DNA of 51,432 nt from Oceanobacillus polygoni (lineage in GTDB: Bacteria > Bacillota > Bacilli > Bacillales > Amphibacillaceae), in the NCBI RefSeq assembly GCF_008304605.1, contig NZ_PIJY01000013.1:1-51432 (forward strand), read 5' to 3'. Positions 42,970-51,432 of the stretch are shown here, in pieces. The translations under genes and the position numbers were made by a program. Under the pieces are notes generated by a model. That model was not told the DNA's origin, ran no database searches, and saw only the letters and a program-made list of their open reading frames with translations. Positions within the stretch are counted from its first letter, which is position 1. Every line of letters starts with the position of its first letter.

Positions 42970-43128
42970 TCATCTATATCGATTTTTTTTCCGCCAAAAA
43001 AGTAAACTGATTAAACCAAGCCCAAGTCCAATGGAGCTGCCGATTTCTACATACCCAATGAAATACCCAACAGTAATTCCAATTACTAAACAGATGATAA
43101 ATATAGCCCCTACAATCGATTCACTCAT
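42970..43128 (-). CDS. 52-aa membrane protein
   Basis: Too short for standard gene calling but convincing: the ATG follows GAGGAGGGGG, and the protein has two hydrophobic parts, IVGAIFIICLVIGITVGYFI and IGSSIGLGLGLISLLFW, ending in a basic RKKNRYR. Family not recognised. It lies 58 bases upstream of the tubby-like gene and may be cotranscribed. Confidence 0.65.
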   Translation of the reverse strand: MSESIVGAIFIICLVIGITVGYFIGYVEIGSSIGLGLGLISLLFWRKKNRYR

Positions 43129-43283
43129 GTTACCCCCTCCTCATCATCGGGTGATTTATATTAGTTTATTGCTCCGTCTTCATTTTTGTTCATATGTACA
43201 AGAATGTTATAGTAGTTACATGAATTCTAACTGCTTTCGTATGGTTTGTTCATTAAACACCCTTTGAAAACGCTTCACCTGAA

Positions 43284-43311
43284 TTGTTCAAAAATTCGCT
43301 ATTGCTATACT
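43284..43311 (+). promoter_or_regulatory. Promoter candidate of hom-thrC-thrB
   Basis: TTGTTC (43284-43289), 16 bases, TATACT (43306-43311). TTGAAAACGCTTCA just before it (about 43264-43277) is cre-like. No T-box leader is seen. Confidence 0.5.
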
Positions 43312-43385
43312 TTAGTATTCGTGTTTAAATGAATTAAATATACAATTTTTTTCTTCTATAGAAGGATTAACTACGAGGTGATTAT

Positions 43386-44687
43386 ATGAGTGAGAAAGTA
43401 ACTGTTGGCCTTTTAGGTTTAGGGGTTGTTGGTTCTGGTGTCATCAAACTAATTGAAAACCACCAACAAAAACTTGCACATCAATTAGGCTGTAATGTAC
43501 AAGTTAAACGTGTATTAGTTCGAGATTTGGATAAATCCCGTGATGTTGACATAGAGGAAGACCTTCTTACAACGAATCCGGATGATGTCTTAAATGATCC
43601 AGATATCGATGTTATTGTAGAAGTAATGGGAGGAGTTAATGAAGCAAAGGATTATATTCTAAAAGCATTCACTTCTAAGAAACATGTCGTTTCAGCAAAT
43701 AAAGACCTTGTAGCATTGCATGGTCCAGAACTGCAAGATGCTGCTACACACAATAAATGTGACTTCTATTATGAAGCTAGTGTAGCTGGTGGAATCCCAA
43801 TTTTACGTGGAATCGTTGACGGGCTTTCATCTGATCGCATTCAAAAAGTAATGGGAATTGTAAATGGTACAACCAATTACATATTAACGCAAATGGATAG
43901 TGAAGGTGTTAGCTATGAGAATGCATTAAAAGAAGCGCAAGAGCTTGGCTTTGCTGAAGCAGACCCTACCTCTGATGTCGAGGGGCTTGATGCTGCTAGA
44001 AAGATGGCGATTCTTGGAAGACTTGCATTTTCAACGCCAGTAGATCTCGAGGATGTTGAAGTATCTGGGATCAAAGGGATTGAATTAGAAGATTTACAGT
44101 ATGGGGACCAACTTGGTTATACCATGAAGTTAATCGGCTATGCAAATTTTGATAATCATGAGCTTGAGATCAATGTACAGCCTACATTGCTTGCAAAAAG
44201 TCACCCACTTGCAGCTGTTAAAAATGAATTTAATGCTGTTTATGTATATGGGGATGCTGTTGGTGAGACAATGTTCTATGGTCCTGGAGCAGGCAGTTTA
44301 CCGACAGCAACCGCTATCGTTTCCGATGTTGTCACAGTTATCAAAAATATGCGTTTAGGTGTAACTGGGAATCAGTTTGTTGAACCACATTTCAAAAAAG
44401 AATTGAAGACATCTGATAAACGTTATGCACAGTACTATGTACGACTTTTCGCAAAAGACGAAGCTGGTGTTTTCTCAACCATTTCAGCTCTATTCCATGA
44501 CCAGGATATTAGCTTTAAGCGTATTTTACAAACTCCTGTTAACAAAGGAGAAGTAGCTGAGATTATTTTCATCACACACCAAACATCACTTGAAAACTTC
44601 CAACAAGCATTAGAAAAACTTGAAAGTCTAGACGCTGTTTTGGAAGTAAAAAGCTATTACAAAGTTGAAGGAGATGCTATTTCATGA
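43386..44687 (+). CDS. hom: Homoserine dehydrogenase
   Basis: A 433-aa enzyme reducing aspartate semialdehyde to homoserine. N-terminal NAD(P) fold [12 protein letters not shown], then [12 protein letters not shown], the catalytic domain [16 protein letters not shown] and [24 protein letters not shown], and a C-terminal ACT domain (about 350-430), which in bacilli gives threonine feedback. Starts the hom-thrC-thrB operon; the stop overlaps thrC. Confidence 0.96.
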   Translation: MSEKVTVGLLGLGVVGSGVIKLIENHQQKLAHQLGCNVQVKRVLVRDLDKSRDVDIEEDLLTTNPDDVLNDPDIDVIVEVMGGVNEAKDYILKAFTSKKHVVSANKDLVALHGPELQDAATHNKCDFYYEASVAGGIPILRGIVDGLSSDRIQKVMGIVNGTTNYILTQMDSEGVSYENALKEAQELGFAEADPTSDVEGLDAARKMAILGRLAFSTPVDLEDVEVSGIKGIELEDLQYGDQLGYTMKLIGYANFDNHELEINVQPTLLAKSHPLAAVKNEFNAVYVYGDAVGETMFYGPGAGSLPTATAIVSDVVTVIKNMRLGVTGNQFVEPHFKKELKTSDKRYAQYYVRLFAKDEAGVFSTISALFHDQDISFKRILQTPVNKGEVAEIIFITHQTSLENFQQALEKLESLDAVLEVKSYYKVEGDAIS

Positions 44688-45745
44688 GCTGGCAAGGACT
44701 TCTAAGTCATTACAAAGCATATTTACCAGTTACCGATCAGACACCTGCGCTCACTCTGCATGAAGGGAATACACCACTTATTCATTTCCCGACACTGTCA
44801 GAGGAATTAGGAATTGAATTATACGGAAAAGTAGAAGGAGCTAACCCGACCGGGTCATTTAAAGATAGAGGAATGGTTGTAGCAGTAGCAAAAGCAATCG
44901 AAGAAGGAAGCAAGTCGATTATTTGTGCATCTACTGGGAACACTTCTGCAGCAGCGGCAGCCTATGCCGCACGTGCCGGAATCCGTGCAATCATCGTTAT
45001 TCCAAAGGGAAAGGTTGCACTTGGCAAACTAGCTCAAGCTGTTATGTACGGTGCAGAAATTGTAGAAATTGATGGAAACTTTGATGAAGCATTGCAAATG
45101 GTGCGAAAGGTAAGTGAAAAAGCACCTGTTACATTGGTGAATTCTGTCAACCCTTTTCGTTTGGAAGGTCAAAAAACCGCAGCATTCGAGGTCTGTGACC
45201 AGCTCGGAGCTGCTCCAGATATCCTTGCAATTCCAGTCGGTAACGCAGGAAACATCAGTGCATACTGGAAAGGCTTTAAAGAATATAACGAGAAAAAGCA
45301 AACCGGTCTACCACAAATGTTTGGATTTGAAGCAGAAGGTGCTGCAGCTATCGTTCAAAATAAAGTCATTACGAATCCAGAGACAGTCGCTACGGCAATT
45401 CGGATTGGTAATCCTGCTAGCTGGGAACTTGCAGTAAATGCAAAAGAGGAATCAGGTGGAATGATTCATTCCGTGACCGATGAAGAGATCCTTCAAGCGT
45501 TTAAATTATTACCGAGCAAGGAAGGTATTTTTGCAGAACCAGGATCTTGTGCATCCATCGCGGGTGTCATCCAGCAATGCAAGCAAGGAACGATTAAAAA
45601 AGGAAGCAAAGTTGTCGCTGTCTTAACCGGAAATGGATTAAAAGATCCGCAAACAGCCATTGACCAATTGGAAATAAATCCAGTTTCCTTAGAAAACGAT
45701 GAAGCTGCTGTTATGAATTATATTGAAGAGCTGGTCAATCGATGA
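44684..45745 (+). CDS. thrC: Threonine synthase
   Basis: A 353-aa PLP enzyme of fold type II converting phosphohomoserine to threonine. HEGNTPLI near 26, PLP lysine in [29 protein letters not shown] and the phosphate loop [13 protein letters not shown] are seen. It overlaps hom and thrB by 4 bases each. Confidence 0.96.
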   Translation: MSWQGLLSHYKAYLPVTDQTPALTLHEGNTPLIHFPTLSEELGIELYGKVEGANPTGSFKDRGMVVAVAKAIEEGSKSIICASTGNTSAAAAAYAARAGIRAIIVIPKGKVALGKLAQAVMYGAEIVEIDGNFDEALQMVRKVSEKAPVTLVNSVNPFRLEGQKTAAFEVCDQLGAAPDILAIPVGNAGNISAYWKGFKEYNEKKQTGLPQMFGFEAEGAAAIVQNKVITNPETVATAIRIGNPASWELAVNAKEESGGMIHSVTDEEILQAFKLLPSKEGIFAEPGSCASIAGVIQQCKQGTIKKGSKVVAVLTGNGLKDPQTAIDQLEINPVSLENDEAAVMNYIEELVNR

Positions 45746-46623
45746 GACCGTTTCGTATTTCTGTACCAGCAAGTTCAGCAAATATCGGCCCTGGATTCGA
45801 CTCCATGGGGCTTGCAGTAAATCTATACTTGACATTGGAAGTAACACAATCAGAGAAGTGGGAGTTTAACTCCCCTTCTCTTACTTCTAATGATAACGTT
45901 GAGGAACATTTTATCTACCAGATTGCAAAAAAAATAGCAGAACGACATCATTCAACGTTACCTACTTGTAAAATAACCGAAACCAGTGATATTCCCCTCG
46001 CACGTGGATTAGGAAGTAGCGCATCGGCAATTCTCGCCGGGATTGAACTTGCGAACCAAGCTTGTGAGCTTCATTTAAGTGCTGAAGATAAACTCCAGTA
46101 TGGAACAGAAATCGAAGGTCATCCAGACAATATCGCACCAGCACTTTTTGGTGGCCTTATTATTTCGACCTTAACAGACAATGAAATTAATTGGCTTCAA
46201 GCACCAGCATTAGATGTTGATCTGGTTATCTATATTCCCGATGTTGAGCTGAAGACAGAAGCAGCAAGACAGGTTCTTCCAGATTCTTATTCAAGAGACC
46301 ACGCAGCAACAGCTAGTGGAATTAGTAACCTCGTTGTCGCCGCTTTATTATCAAGTGATTACAAGCTTGCTGGAAAAATGATGGAACAAGACATGTTCCA
46401 TGAATCGTATCGTTCAGAACTTATTCCGAACTATGATCTGATACGTAAAGAGGCAAAATCACATGGTGCGTACGGAACTGTCATAAGTGGTGCTGGACCA
46501 ACAATGATTTCTTTTGCTCCGAAAGGTGGAGGACAAACAGTAGCTGAACCACTACAAGCATTGCTTCCGAATTACCGAGTGGGCGTATTGGAGATTGATA
46601 TGCAAGGGTTAACAGTTGAATAA
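45742..46623 (+). CDS. thrB: Homoserine kinase
   Basis: A 293-aa GHMP kinase phosphorylating homoserine. [16 protein letters not shown] near the start, the phosphate loop [13 protein letters not shown] near 88, and [13 protein letters not shown] near 252 are the three family motifs. Last gene of the operon, supplying the ThrC substrate. Confidence 0.96.
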   Translation: MRPFRISVPASSANIGPGFDSMGLAVNLYLTLEVTQSEKWEFNSPSLTSNDNVEEHFIYQIAKKIAERHHSTLPTCKITETSDIPLARGLGSSASAILAGIELANQACELHLSAEDKLQYGTEIEGHPDNIAPALFGGLIISTLTDNEINWLQAPALDVDLVIYIPDVELKTEAARQVLPDSYSRDHAATASGISNLVVAALLSSDYKLAGKMMEQDMFHESYRSELIPNYDLIRKEAKSHGAYGTVISGAGPTMISFAPKGGGQTVAEPLQALLPNYRVGVLEIDMQGLTVE

Positions 46624-46629
46624 TCAATA

Positions 46630-46662
46630 AAAAGGAGAAGTAAATAAATGCTTCTCCTTTTT
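46630..46662 (+). terminator. Terminator of hom-thrC-thrB
   Basis: AAAAGGAGAAG (46630-46640) pairs with CTTCTCCTTTT (46651-46661), then T. Confidence 0.9.
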
Positions 46663-46706
46663 GTCTTTGAATAGAAATAGATAATGGGAATTACAGTGGC
46701 AACACG

Positions 46707-47555
46707 TTACGCATACCCATTCACAAAGTAACCGATAATCTCAAAATCATCTTCCGTTAATTCACGCCGGAATCGTGAAGACATCTCTTTTACAATTGCC
46801 CCCTGATCCCCTTTATGTTTCTTTGTTAATTCGGCACTTGTTTTTAATAATGTAGCAAACCTTGCGAATTCATCCTTTGTTAGAGGTGCCGGATGATGGG
46901 ATAAGAAAAAGACTTCTGCATCATAGCTTTCTATCTTCTCTAAAAGCTTGCTCATCTTTTCAATGGTATAATGCCATTTCTCTGCGTACATATTTGCATA
47001 GAGACAGTCCCCAAGAAATAGCGCTTTTTCCTCCTGTATATAAATGAGATTAGAATCAGGGGAATGATCTCCACCGGCGTGCTCTACGGTACAAGTCACA
47101 CCTCCAAGATTCACTTGCATTCGCTTTTCAAAAATAAGAACGGGATCTGGGATGATAATCTCTCGCTGGCTTCCGAGCTCTAGCTTGATCGCATCCGCAC
47201 AAAATGGAATTTCAATTCCTGCCTCTACACGCTCATCCAATTCCTTATCTTCCCATGACAACTTCTGTAATTCTTTTACTTGATCATAGGTCATGGAATT
47301 AGCGATGGTTGGCATGTCCATTTCACGCAAGCCAAATACATGATCCCAGTGCCAATGTGTAAGAGCCAAAACATCTCCAGTGATATGATAGCTAGCTAGT
47401 TGTTCCTTAAACAGTTGTGCATGACTAGATGAGTTTCCAGCATCAATCAACAATGTCTGATTATCCCCCGCAATAGCTGCTAAAATTGGACGATCTGTCT
47501 TTTGATATGCAGGTAGGTAAAAGAGGCGATCGGAAAGTTTTTGTAATGTTTGCAT
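46707..47555 (-). CDS. MBL-fold metallo-hydrolase
   Basis: A 282-aa metallo-beta-lactamase fold hydrolase. Metal ligands: HWHWDH (H67, H69, D71, H72), a later GGDHSPDS histidine, LFLGDCLY (D) and the final SHHPAP histidine, so two metals should bind. The C-terminal helical part is unusual in length. The substrate is unknown. GAAGGAG precedes the start. Confidence 0.85.
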   Translation of the reverse strand: MQTLQKLSDRLFYLPAYQKTDRPILAAIAGDNQTLLIDAGNSSSHAQLFKEQLASYHITGDVLALTHWHWDHVFGLREMDMPTIANSMTYDQVKELQKLSWEDKELDERVEAGIEIPFCADAIKLELGSQREIIIPDPVLIFEKRMQVNLGGVTCTVEHAGGDHSPDSNLIYIQEEKALFLGDCLYANMYAEKWHYTIEKMSKLLEKIESYDAEVFFLSHHPAPLTKDEFARFATLLKTSAELTKKHKGDQGAIVKEMSSRFRRELTEDDFEIIGYFVNGYA

Positions 47556-47640
47556 GTATTCGTACTCCTTCTAGCTAGTTGTATGGTTCATTATAACCTA
47601 TTTATTGTGGTGACAAAACACGCTTCAACATATAACACTA

Positions 47641-47674
47641 AAAAAACAGGCTGGCGGAATCCTCCACCAGCCTT
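47641..47674 (-). terminator. Terminator of the S9 peptidase-SBP operon
   Basis: AGGCTGG (47648-47654) pairs with CCAGCCT (47667-47673), with the A run at 47641-47646 as the U tract on the minus strand. Confidence 0.85.
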
Positions 47675-47681
47675 TAAAAGT

Positions 47682-49277
47682 CTACCCTTCAATATATACA
47701 TCTTTAAGAAGCAAAAATTTTGTAGGTAACATCGATAATCCTTTAACTTCCTCACGTAGCCCTGATAAATAATCCTTATGCATCAAATAATTCATTGGGG
47801 CTAATTCAACAAGTAACTCTTGTGCTTGTTTATATAATTCTATACGTTCGGATTCATCCGTAGTTTGACGTGCCTCTTCTAATATGGAATCTAACTCCTC
47901 ATTATCAAGGAATGTTCTATTTCCAGGAGGTCCCATGTTATCGGAATGGAATAGTGGATATAATCCGTTATCCGCATCTGCAGTTCCATTCGACCATCCT
48001 AAAATGAACATATCATGCTCACCTTCACCAATTTGTTCTAAATAAGCCCCCCATTCGAATACCTCAATATCTACATCGACTCCAATTTCAGATAGCTGGG
48101 ACTGTACATTTGTTGCAATATCCATTCGTTCTCGCGTTTCATTTGTCCAAATTGATGTGGAGAATCCATCTTCGTAACCTGCTTCAGCCAATAAATCCTT
48201 TGCTTCTTCCACATTAAATGCGATACCTTCTAAATTTTCATCATAGCCAAATACATTTGGCGCAATTGGCCCTACTGCAGGTAAAGCATATCCATCAGTG
48301 ATACCTTTAACAATTACTTCTTTATCGATTGCCATTGTAAGAGCCTGACGAACACGTTCATCATTAAATGGTTCTTTTTCTGTATTAAAACCAAGGTAGT
48401 CTAACGAAACACTTCCTTGCTGTAGCATAGCTAATCCTTCCGTTGACTCAATTTGTCCCACATCTGAAGGGCTTAATTGGTTCGTAACATGCGAATCTCC
48501 TGTATTCAGTTCAGCAATACGAGTAAGGTCTTCAGGAACAACCTTAAATGTGACCGAATCTAGCAATGCTGTTCCATCCCAATAATCTTCATTTTTAACT
48601 AAGCGGATATATTGACCAGGACTCCACTCATCAAATTTAAAATAGCCTGTCCCAATTGGTCTTTCATTAATGACACTTCCTGGTTCTGCCCCTTCTTCCA
48701 TCGCTGCATAATCTGCTTCAATTTGCTCCAAGGAAATCATTGCTCCAGCTGAATGCGCTAAATGTGCTGGCAGTCCTGAAAACGGATATGCTGTCTTTAT
48801 TTGTACCGTATAATCATCAATAACAATTACTTCATCAATCATATCGAGCAAATAAGCTGTAGGAGCTGACACGTCTTCATCAATAATACGCTCAATATTC
48901 GCCTTTACTACCTCCGCATTAAACCCGGTTCCATCATGGAAGGTTACTCCCTCTTGAAGCTTAAATTCCCATGTTGTATCATCAACCGCTTCCCAGCTTG
49001 TTGCAAGGCTCGGCTCCAATCCCATATTCTCATCGTGCTTAATTAATTTTTCAAAAATATTAAATTGGATGTCGAACGATGGAACATCATTTGCTCCAGC
49101 TGGATCTAATGAGATTGCGTCAGATACCGTGGCAATAACTAAATCCCCACCATGCTGTTTCCCATCATTTTCTGTACCACCCGCTTCATCTGGCTCACTA
49201 GCACAGCCTGCGAGAACGATACTTATAAGTGTTATAGCAATAAATGTGTACAGCCAATTTCTCGATATTCTTTTCAT
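47682..49277 (-). CDS. Peptide-type ABC substrate-binding lipoprotein (family 5)
   Basis: A 531-aa SBP_bac_5 protein. Signal peptide with lipobox VLAGC. GGDLVIATVSDAISLDPAGAND begins the domain, ATSWEAVDDTTWEFKLQEGVTFHDG and VRQALTMAIDKEVIV are family marks. It should bind oligopeptides or similar (dipeptide, glutathione, nickel-type ligands) and hand them to a permease that is not in this window. It follows the S9 peptidase after 26 bases, so both are probably one operon. Confidence 0.9.
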   Translation of the reverse strand: MKRISRNWLYTFIAITLISIVLAGCASEPDEAGGTENDGKQHGGDLVIATVSDAISLDPAGANDVPSFDIQFNIFEKLIKHDENMGLEPSLATSWEAVDDTTWEFKLQEGVTFHDGTGFNAEVVKANIERIIDEDVSAPTAYLLDMIDEVIVIDDYTVQIKTAYPFSGLPAHLAHSAGAMISLEQIEADYAAMEEGAEPGSVINERPIGTGYFKFDEWSPGQYIRLVKNEDYWDGTALLDSVTFKVVPEDLTRIAELNTGDSHVTNQLSPSDVGQIESTEGLAMLQQGSVSLDYLGFNTEKEPFNDERVRQALTMAIDKEVIVKGITDGYALPAVGPIAPNVFGYDENLEGIAFNVEEAKDLLAEAGYEDGFSTSIWTNETRERMDIATNVQSQLSEIGVDVDIEVFEWGAYLEQIGEGEHDMFILGWSNGTADADNGLYPLFHSDNMGPPGNRTFLDNEELDSILEEARQTTDESERIELYKQAQELLVELAPMNYLMHKDYLSGLREEVKGLSMLPTKFLLLKDVYIEG

Positions 49278-49303
49278 AACTGTTCCCCCAGTATAATTGA
49301 CGT

Positions 49304-51097
49304 CTATTGCAAATGCTTTTTCATAAACGCAACGATTTTCGTATTCATTTCAATTTGGTTTTTTATATTTTCTGTTTGATGGCCTTCGTCTTCAAAAACA
49401 ATAAGCTCCACTTCTTTTCCTTGTTTCTCTAAATCCCGAGTCAATTGCTCTGCCTCACTAACAGGTACTCTCGTATCATTTCTTCCATGGAAGATAAGCA
49501 ATGGTGTTGTAATTTTATCTGTATGATTTAATGGAGCAATCTCCTCGAAAAAGTCTACATCCTCTTTCAATGAACCGTATTCTTTCTCTCTTAATCGTCT
49601 ACGCCAAGGACCTGTATTTTCAAGGAAAGTTTTAAAATGTGAGATACCAACAATATCTACAGCCGCCGCCCACAATTCAGGATATTGCGTAATTGCCGCT
49701 AATACCATAAAACCTCCATAGCTGCGTCCCATAATGGCAATTTTTTCAGGATCAGCCCCGTGCTCTCTAGTAAGGTCTTCTACCAGCCATTTTAAATCGG
49801 CGACAGCATCCATTCGTTTGCGCACATCATCTAATTGTACGTACTTCCTTCCATAGCCCATACTGCCGCGTACATTTGGTGCAACTACTGCATAGCCTTG
49901 AGCTGCTAGAAATTGTATGACAGGATTATATTCGTTTCTAATCTGACTCTCCGGACCTCCATGCACATAAATCATGACAGGCTGTGCATGTTCCTTCTTA
50001 CCATAAAGGAAATAAGGTACTTCAAGTCCATCAAAGGAGGAATAATGGCATAATTCCGGCTCTACCCATAAATGGTTAATATCTTTATTTTCGCCTACAT
50101 ATGTAAGCCGCTTCGTATTTTTCTCCTTCAAGTCTGCTGACCATAGATCACCTGGTAGAATTGCACTTTTTATTTCGATGACAAGTTCTACATCATCCAT
50201 CCATGATAAAGAGCTGTATACACCAGATGGCAATCCTGTCACTTCAAATATTGCTTTATCTTTTAAATGATAAATTTGAAGTCTTGAAATTCCGCCTTCA
50301 TTTATCGTATACGCAAGTAATTTTTCATCGGGAGATAATTTTATTTCCTCAATATCCCATTTTTCAAATTGTGCAAGTTGTTCTAATTCACTAGGATTAT
50401 CGAATGTAAAGGAATGAATAGCTAACGTATCACGGCCTTCATCTGTTACAAGATAGCCCCTTTCTCCATCCTTTGTTAGTTGAATCGAATGATATCTTGC
50501 ATTTATATCTTTCTTACCAATCTTCGTCATTTCTTTTGTTTCTATGTCAATTATATATAGGGAGTTATCTATGTTTGTTTCCGCTATGCTTAAAATTAAT
50601 CCTTTCCCATCCTTCGTCCAACAAACAGGATTACAATTTCCATCATACGGATACACTACTTCCTCCTTCTTTGTTGCAATATCCAAAATATACACATCAA
50701 AATAACCTGGATGTCTGCGGTTACTGGAGAAAGTGATTTTTGTTTCATCTGGCGACCAGCCGCCAAAGTGATGAAAATGCTCTTTTGAGACAACAAGCTC
50801 CTCTACTGATGCTCCTTGTTCGCTGATTAAGTAAAATTGCTGTTTCTCATCCCCATTAGTATCTGATCCTATTATCATTTTAGTCCCAGATGGAGAATGA
50901 TTTACAGTGAGCGCTCTGTCTGGCAGCTCGATAAATTGTTGAACCTCGGATGTTTGGCCATCCCATTTCCAAACCTGTGGTAATCCAGTTTTATTGGTTA
51001 GAAATGTAATTGATTGTTGACCTGGAATTACAGATGGCTCATAAGCTCGGTATGACTTTAAATAAGAAAGTAATGTTTCCTCAGATGTTGCCGCCAT
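49304..51097 (-). CDS. S9-family serine peptidase (acylaminoacyl-peptidase-like)
   Basis: A 597-aa peptidase. Residues 1-330 form a WD40-like beta-propeller (repeats such as WSPDETKITFSS, WTKDGKGLILSI, LSPDEKLLAYTI) that limits access to small peptides. The alpha/beta-hydrolase part carries the nucleophile in GRSYGGFM (near 455), the aspartate in HGRNDTRVP (near 540) and the histidine in EDEGHQTE (near 570). No signal peptide, so cytoplasmic. GAGGAGG precedes the ATG. With the peptide-binding lipoprotein behind it, a peptide uptake-and-cleavage pair is likely. Confidence 0.9.
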   Translation of the reverse strand: MAATSEETLLSYLKSYRAYEPSVIPGQQSITFLTNKTGLPQVWKWDGQTSEVQQFIELPDRALTVNHSPSGTKMIIGSDTNGDEKQQFYLISEQGASVEELVVSKEHFHHFGGWSPDETKITFSSNRRHPGYFDVYILDIATKKEEVVYPYDGNCNPVCWTKDGKGLILSIAETNIDNSLYIIDIETKEMTKIGKKDINARYHSIQLTKDGERGYLVTDEGRDTLAIHSFTFDNPSELEQLAQFEKWDIEEIKLSPDEKLLAYTINEGGISRLQIYHLKDKAIFEVTGLPSGVYSSLSWMDDVELVIEIKSAILPGDLWSADLKEKNTKRLTYVGENKDINHLWVEPELCHYSSFDGLEVPYFLYGKKEHAQPVMIYVHGGPESQIRNEYNPVIQFLAAQGYAVVAPNVRGSMGYGRKYVQLDDVRKRMDAVADLKWLVEDLTREHGADPEKIAIMGRSYGGFMVLAAITQYPELWAAAVDIVGISHFKTFLENTGPWRRRLREKEYGSLKEDVDFFEEIAPLNHTDKITTPLLIFHGRNDTRVPVSEAEQLTRDLEKQGKEVELIVFEDEGHQTENIKNQIEMNTKIVAFMKKHLQ

Positions 51098-51264
51098 TTT
51101 TCATTCCTCCTCTTTTATTATTCGAACATTTCTTACAAATATTGATTGTAACAAAAAATTATATAGTATTTATTTTCAGAAATCAATAGGGAAAATTGTA
51201 TATTTATAGTGTTTGATGTGTAGAAGCGAGGGTTCCTTTCATGATGTTTGTTGTTTGCTCACTA

Positions 51265-51349
51265 TCGAATTTAAGGTTAATACGGTCCAATTTAGGATAA
51301 ATATGATCCAAACTCGAGTAAATACGATCCAAAACCAAATTACATAGCC
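51265..51349. repeat. 21-bp tandem degenerate repeats
   Basis: Units start at 51265, 51286, 51307 and 51328: TCGAATTTAAGGTTAATACGG, TCCAATTTAGGATAAATATG and so on, sharing TCCAA...A(T/A)TA-ATA-GA. Period is exactly 21. They lie next to the intron end. Period and degeneracy resemble the array at 10548-10672. Confidence 0.6.
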
Positions 51350-51352
51350 AAA

Positions 51353-51432
51353 ATCGAGTAGAGGGGAAAATTAAATAACTTTCCGCCCCTCTCACACCAC
51401 CGTACGTACGGTTCCGTATACGGCGGTTCAAT
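51353..51432 (-). mobile_element. 3' end of a group II intron (IIC-like), cut by the window edge
   Basis: On the minus strand the first bases of the window end form domain V: CCGCCGTA pairs with TACGGTGG around an inner TACGG-AA-CCGTA hairpin with a 2-base CG bulge (51397-51426); the start carries a CGC triad as in group IIC introns. Domain VI (GAGAGGGG ... CCCCTCTAC, about 51355-51395) follows, and the intron should end near 51353 (..CTCGAT). The reverse transcriptase frame, if present, lies beyond 51432. The apparent ORF here is intron RNA, not protein. Confidence 0.75.

Noticed and set aside
43160..43385. T-box leader before hom
   Set aside because: No T-box sequence or terminator pair is visible.
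51265..51349. CRISPR array
   Set aside because: 21-bp degenerate units without spacers; no cas genes.
51204..51431. Minus-strand frame at the window end
   Set aside because: It translates intron domains V/VI and the repeat; no ribosome site.

Overview
The window is a piece of a low-GC Gram-positive chromosome. Strong AGGAGG-type ribosome binding sites, 4-base ATGA overlaps inside operons, lipobox lipoproteins, OmpR-type two-component systems, a TPP riboswitch, a c-di-AMP (ydaO) riboswitch and a SLAP-domain protein all point to Bacillaceae. Many sodium-coupled or osmolyte-type transporters (two TRAP systems, a GltP symporter, a TcyP symporter, a BCCT carrier) fit a halotolerant genus such as Oceanobacillus or Virgibacillus. 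The genus is inferred from gene content, not from a database match.

Layout: 413-700 tRNA-Ala(GGC) with its own promoter and terminator, then a second, decayed tRNA-Ala-like sequence. 1046-6770 (minus) a GntR-controlled catabolic operon: regulator, family III CoA-transferase, HMG-CoA-lyase-like enzyme and a DctPQM TRAP transporter. 7045-8700 (minus) glutamate symporter gltP behind a c-di-AMP riboswitch. 8893-11725 (minus) an ABC-2 exporter preceded by a regulator that fuses an inactivated ABC ATPase to a LytTR DNA-binding domain. 11968-14988 (plus) TPP riboswitch and the thiamine-salvage operon thiW-thiD-thiM-thiE. 15005-15765 a stretch of decayed or very small genes. 15837-19625 (minus) response regulator, histidine kinase, LolA-like lipoprotein and ECF-like sigma factor. 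19759-22370 (minus) ABC-2 exporter and TetR regulator with a 30-bp palindromic operator. 22438-23925 (minus) DHA2 drug-efflux protein. 24126-25852 a broken small-membrane-protein gene, a collagen-like Gly/Pro-rich protein and two small membrane proteins. 25856-27623 (minus) a second two-component system in kinase-regulator order.

27778-31308 (plus) a small membrane protein, cystine symporter tcyP, and a VTC-domain/DUF4956 pair. 31344-34995 (minus) a TAXI-type TRAP system (binding protein, DUF1850, fused permease) with a good sigma-A promoter and a cre-like site. 35285-36838 (minus) BCCT transporter. 37450-38268 (minus) squalene/phytoene-synthase-like protein. 38738-39892 (plus) PbuE-like purine efflux MFS protein. 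39975-40886 (minus) SLAP protein and lipoprotein. 41018-42190 (plus) AlaX-type alanyl-tRNA editing protein. 42351-43128 (minus) tubby-like protein and a 52-aa membrane protein. 43386-46623 (plus) threonine operon hom-thrC-thrB. 46707-51097 (minus) MBL hydrolase, peptide-binding lipoprotein and S9 peptidase. 51265-51432 21-bp repeats and the 3' end of a group II intron that runs out of the window.

Most of the window is transport and its regulation. The most notable items are the dead-ATPase/LytTR regulator with its ABC exporter, the c-di-AMP riboswitch on a glutamate transporter, the CoA-transferase/lyase/TRAP operon for an unidentified branched hydroxy-dicarboxylate, the sigma factor beside a LolA-like lipoprotein and two-component system, 21-bp phased repeats at two loci, and several relics that can be read as broken genes (two MacB/FtsX permease C-termini, two frameshifted small genes, one decayed tRNA). 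No CRISPR array, prophage or complete insertion sequence was seen.
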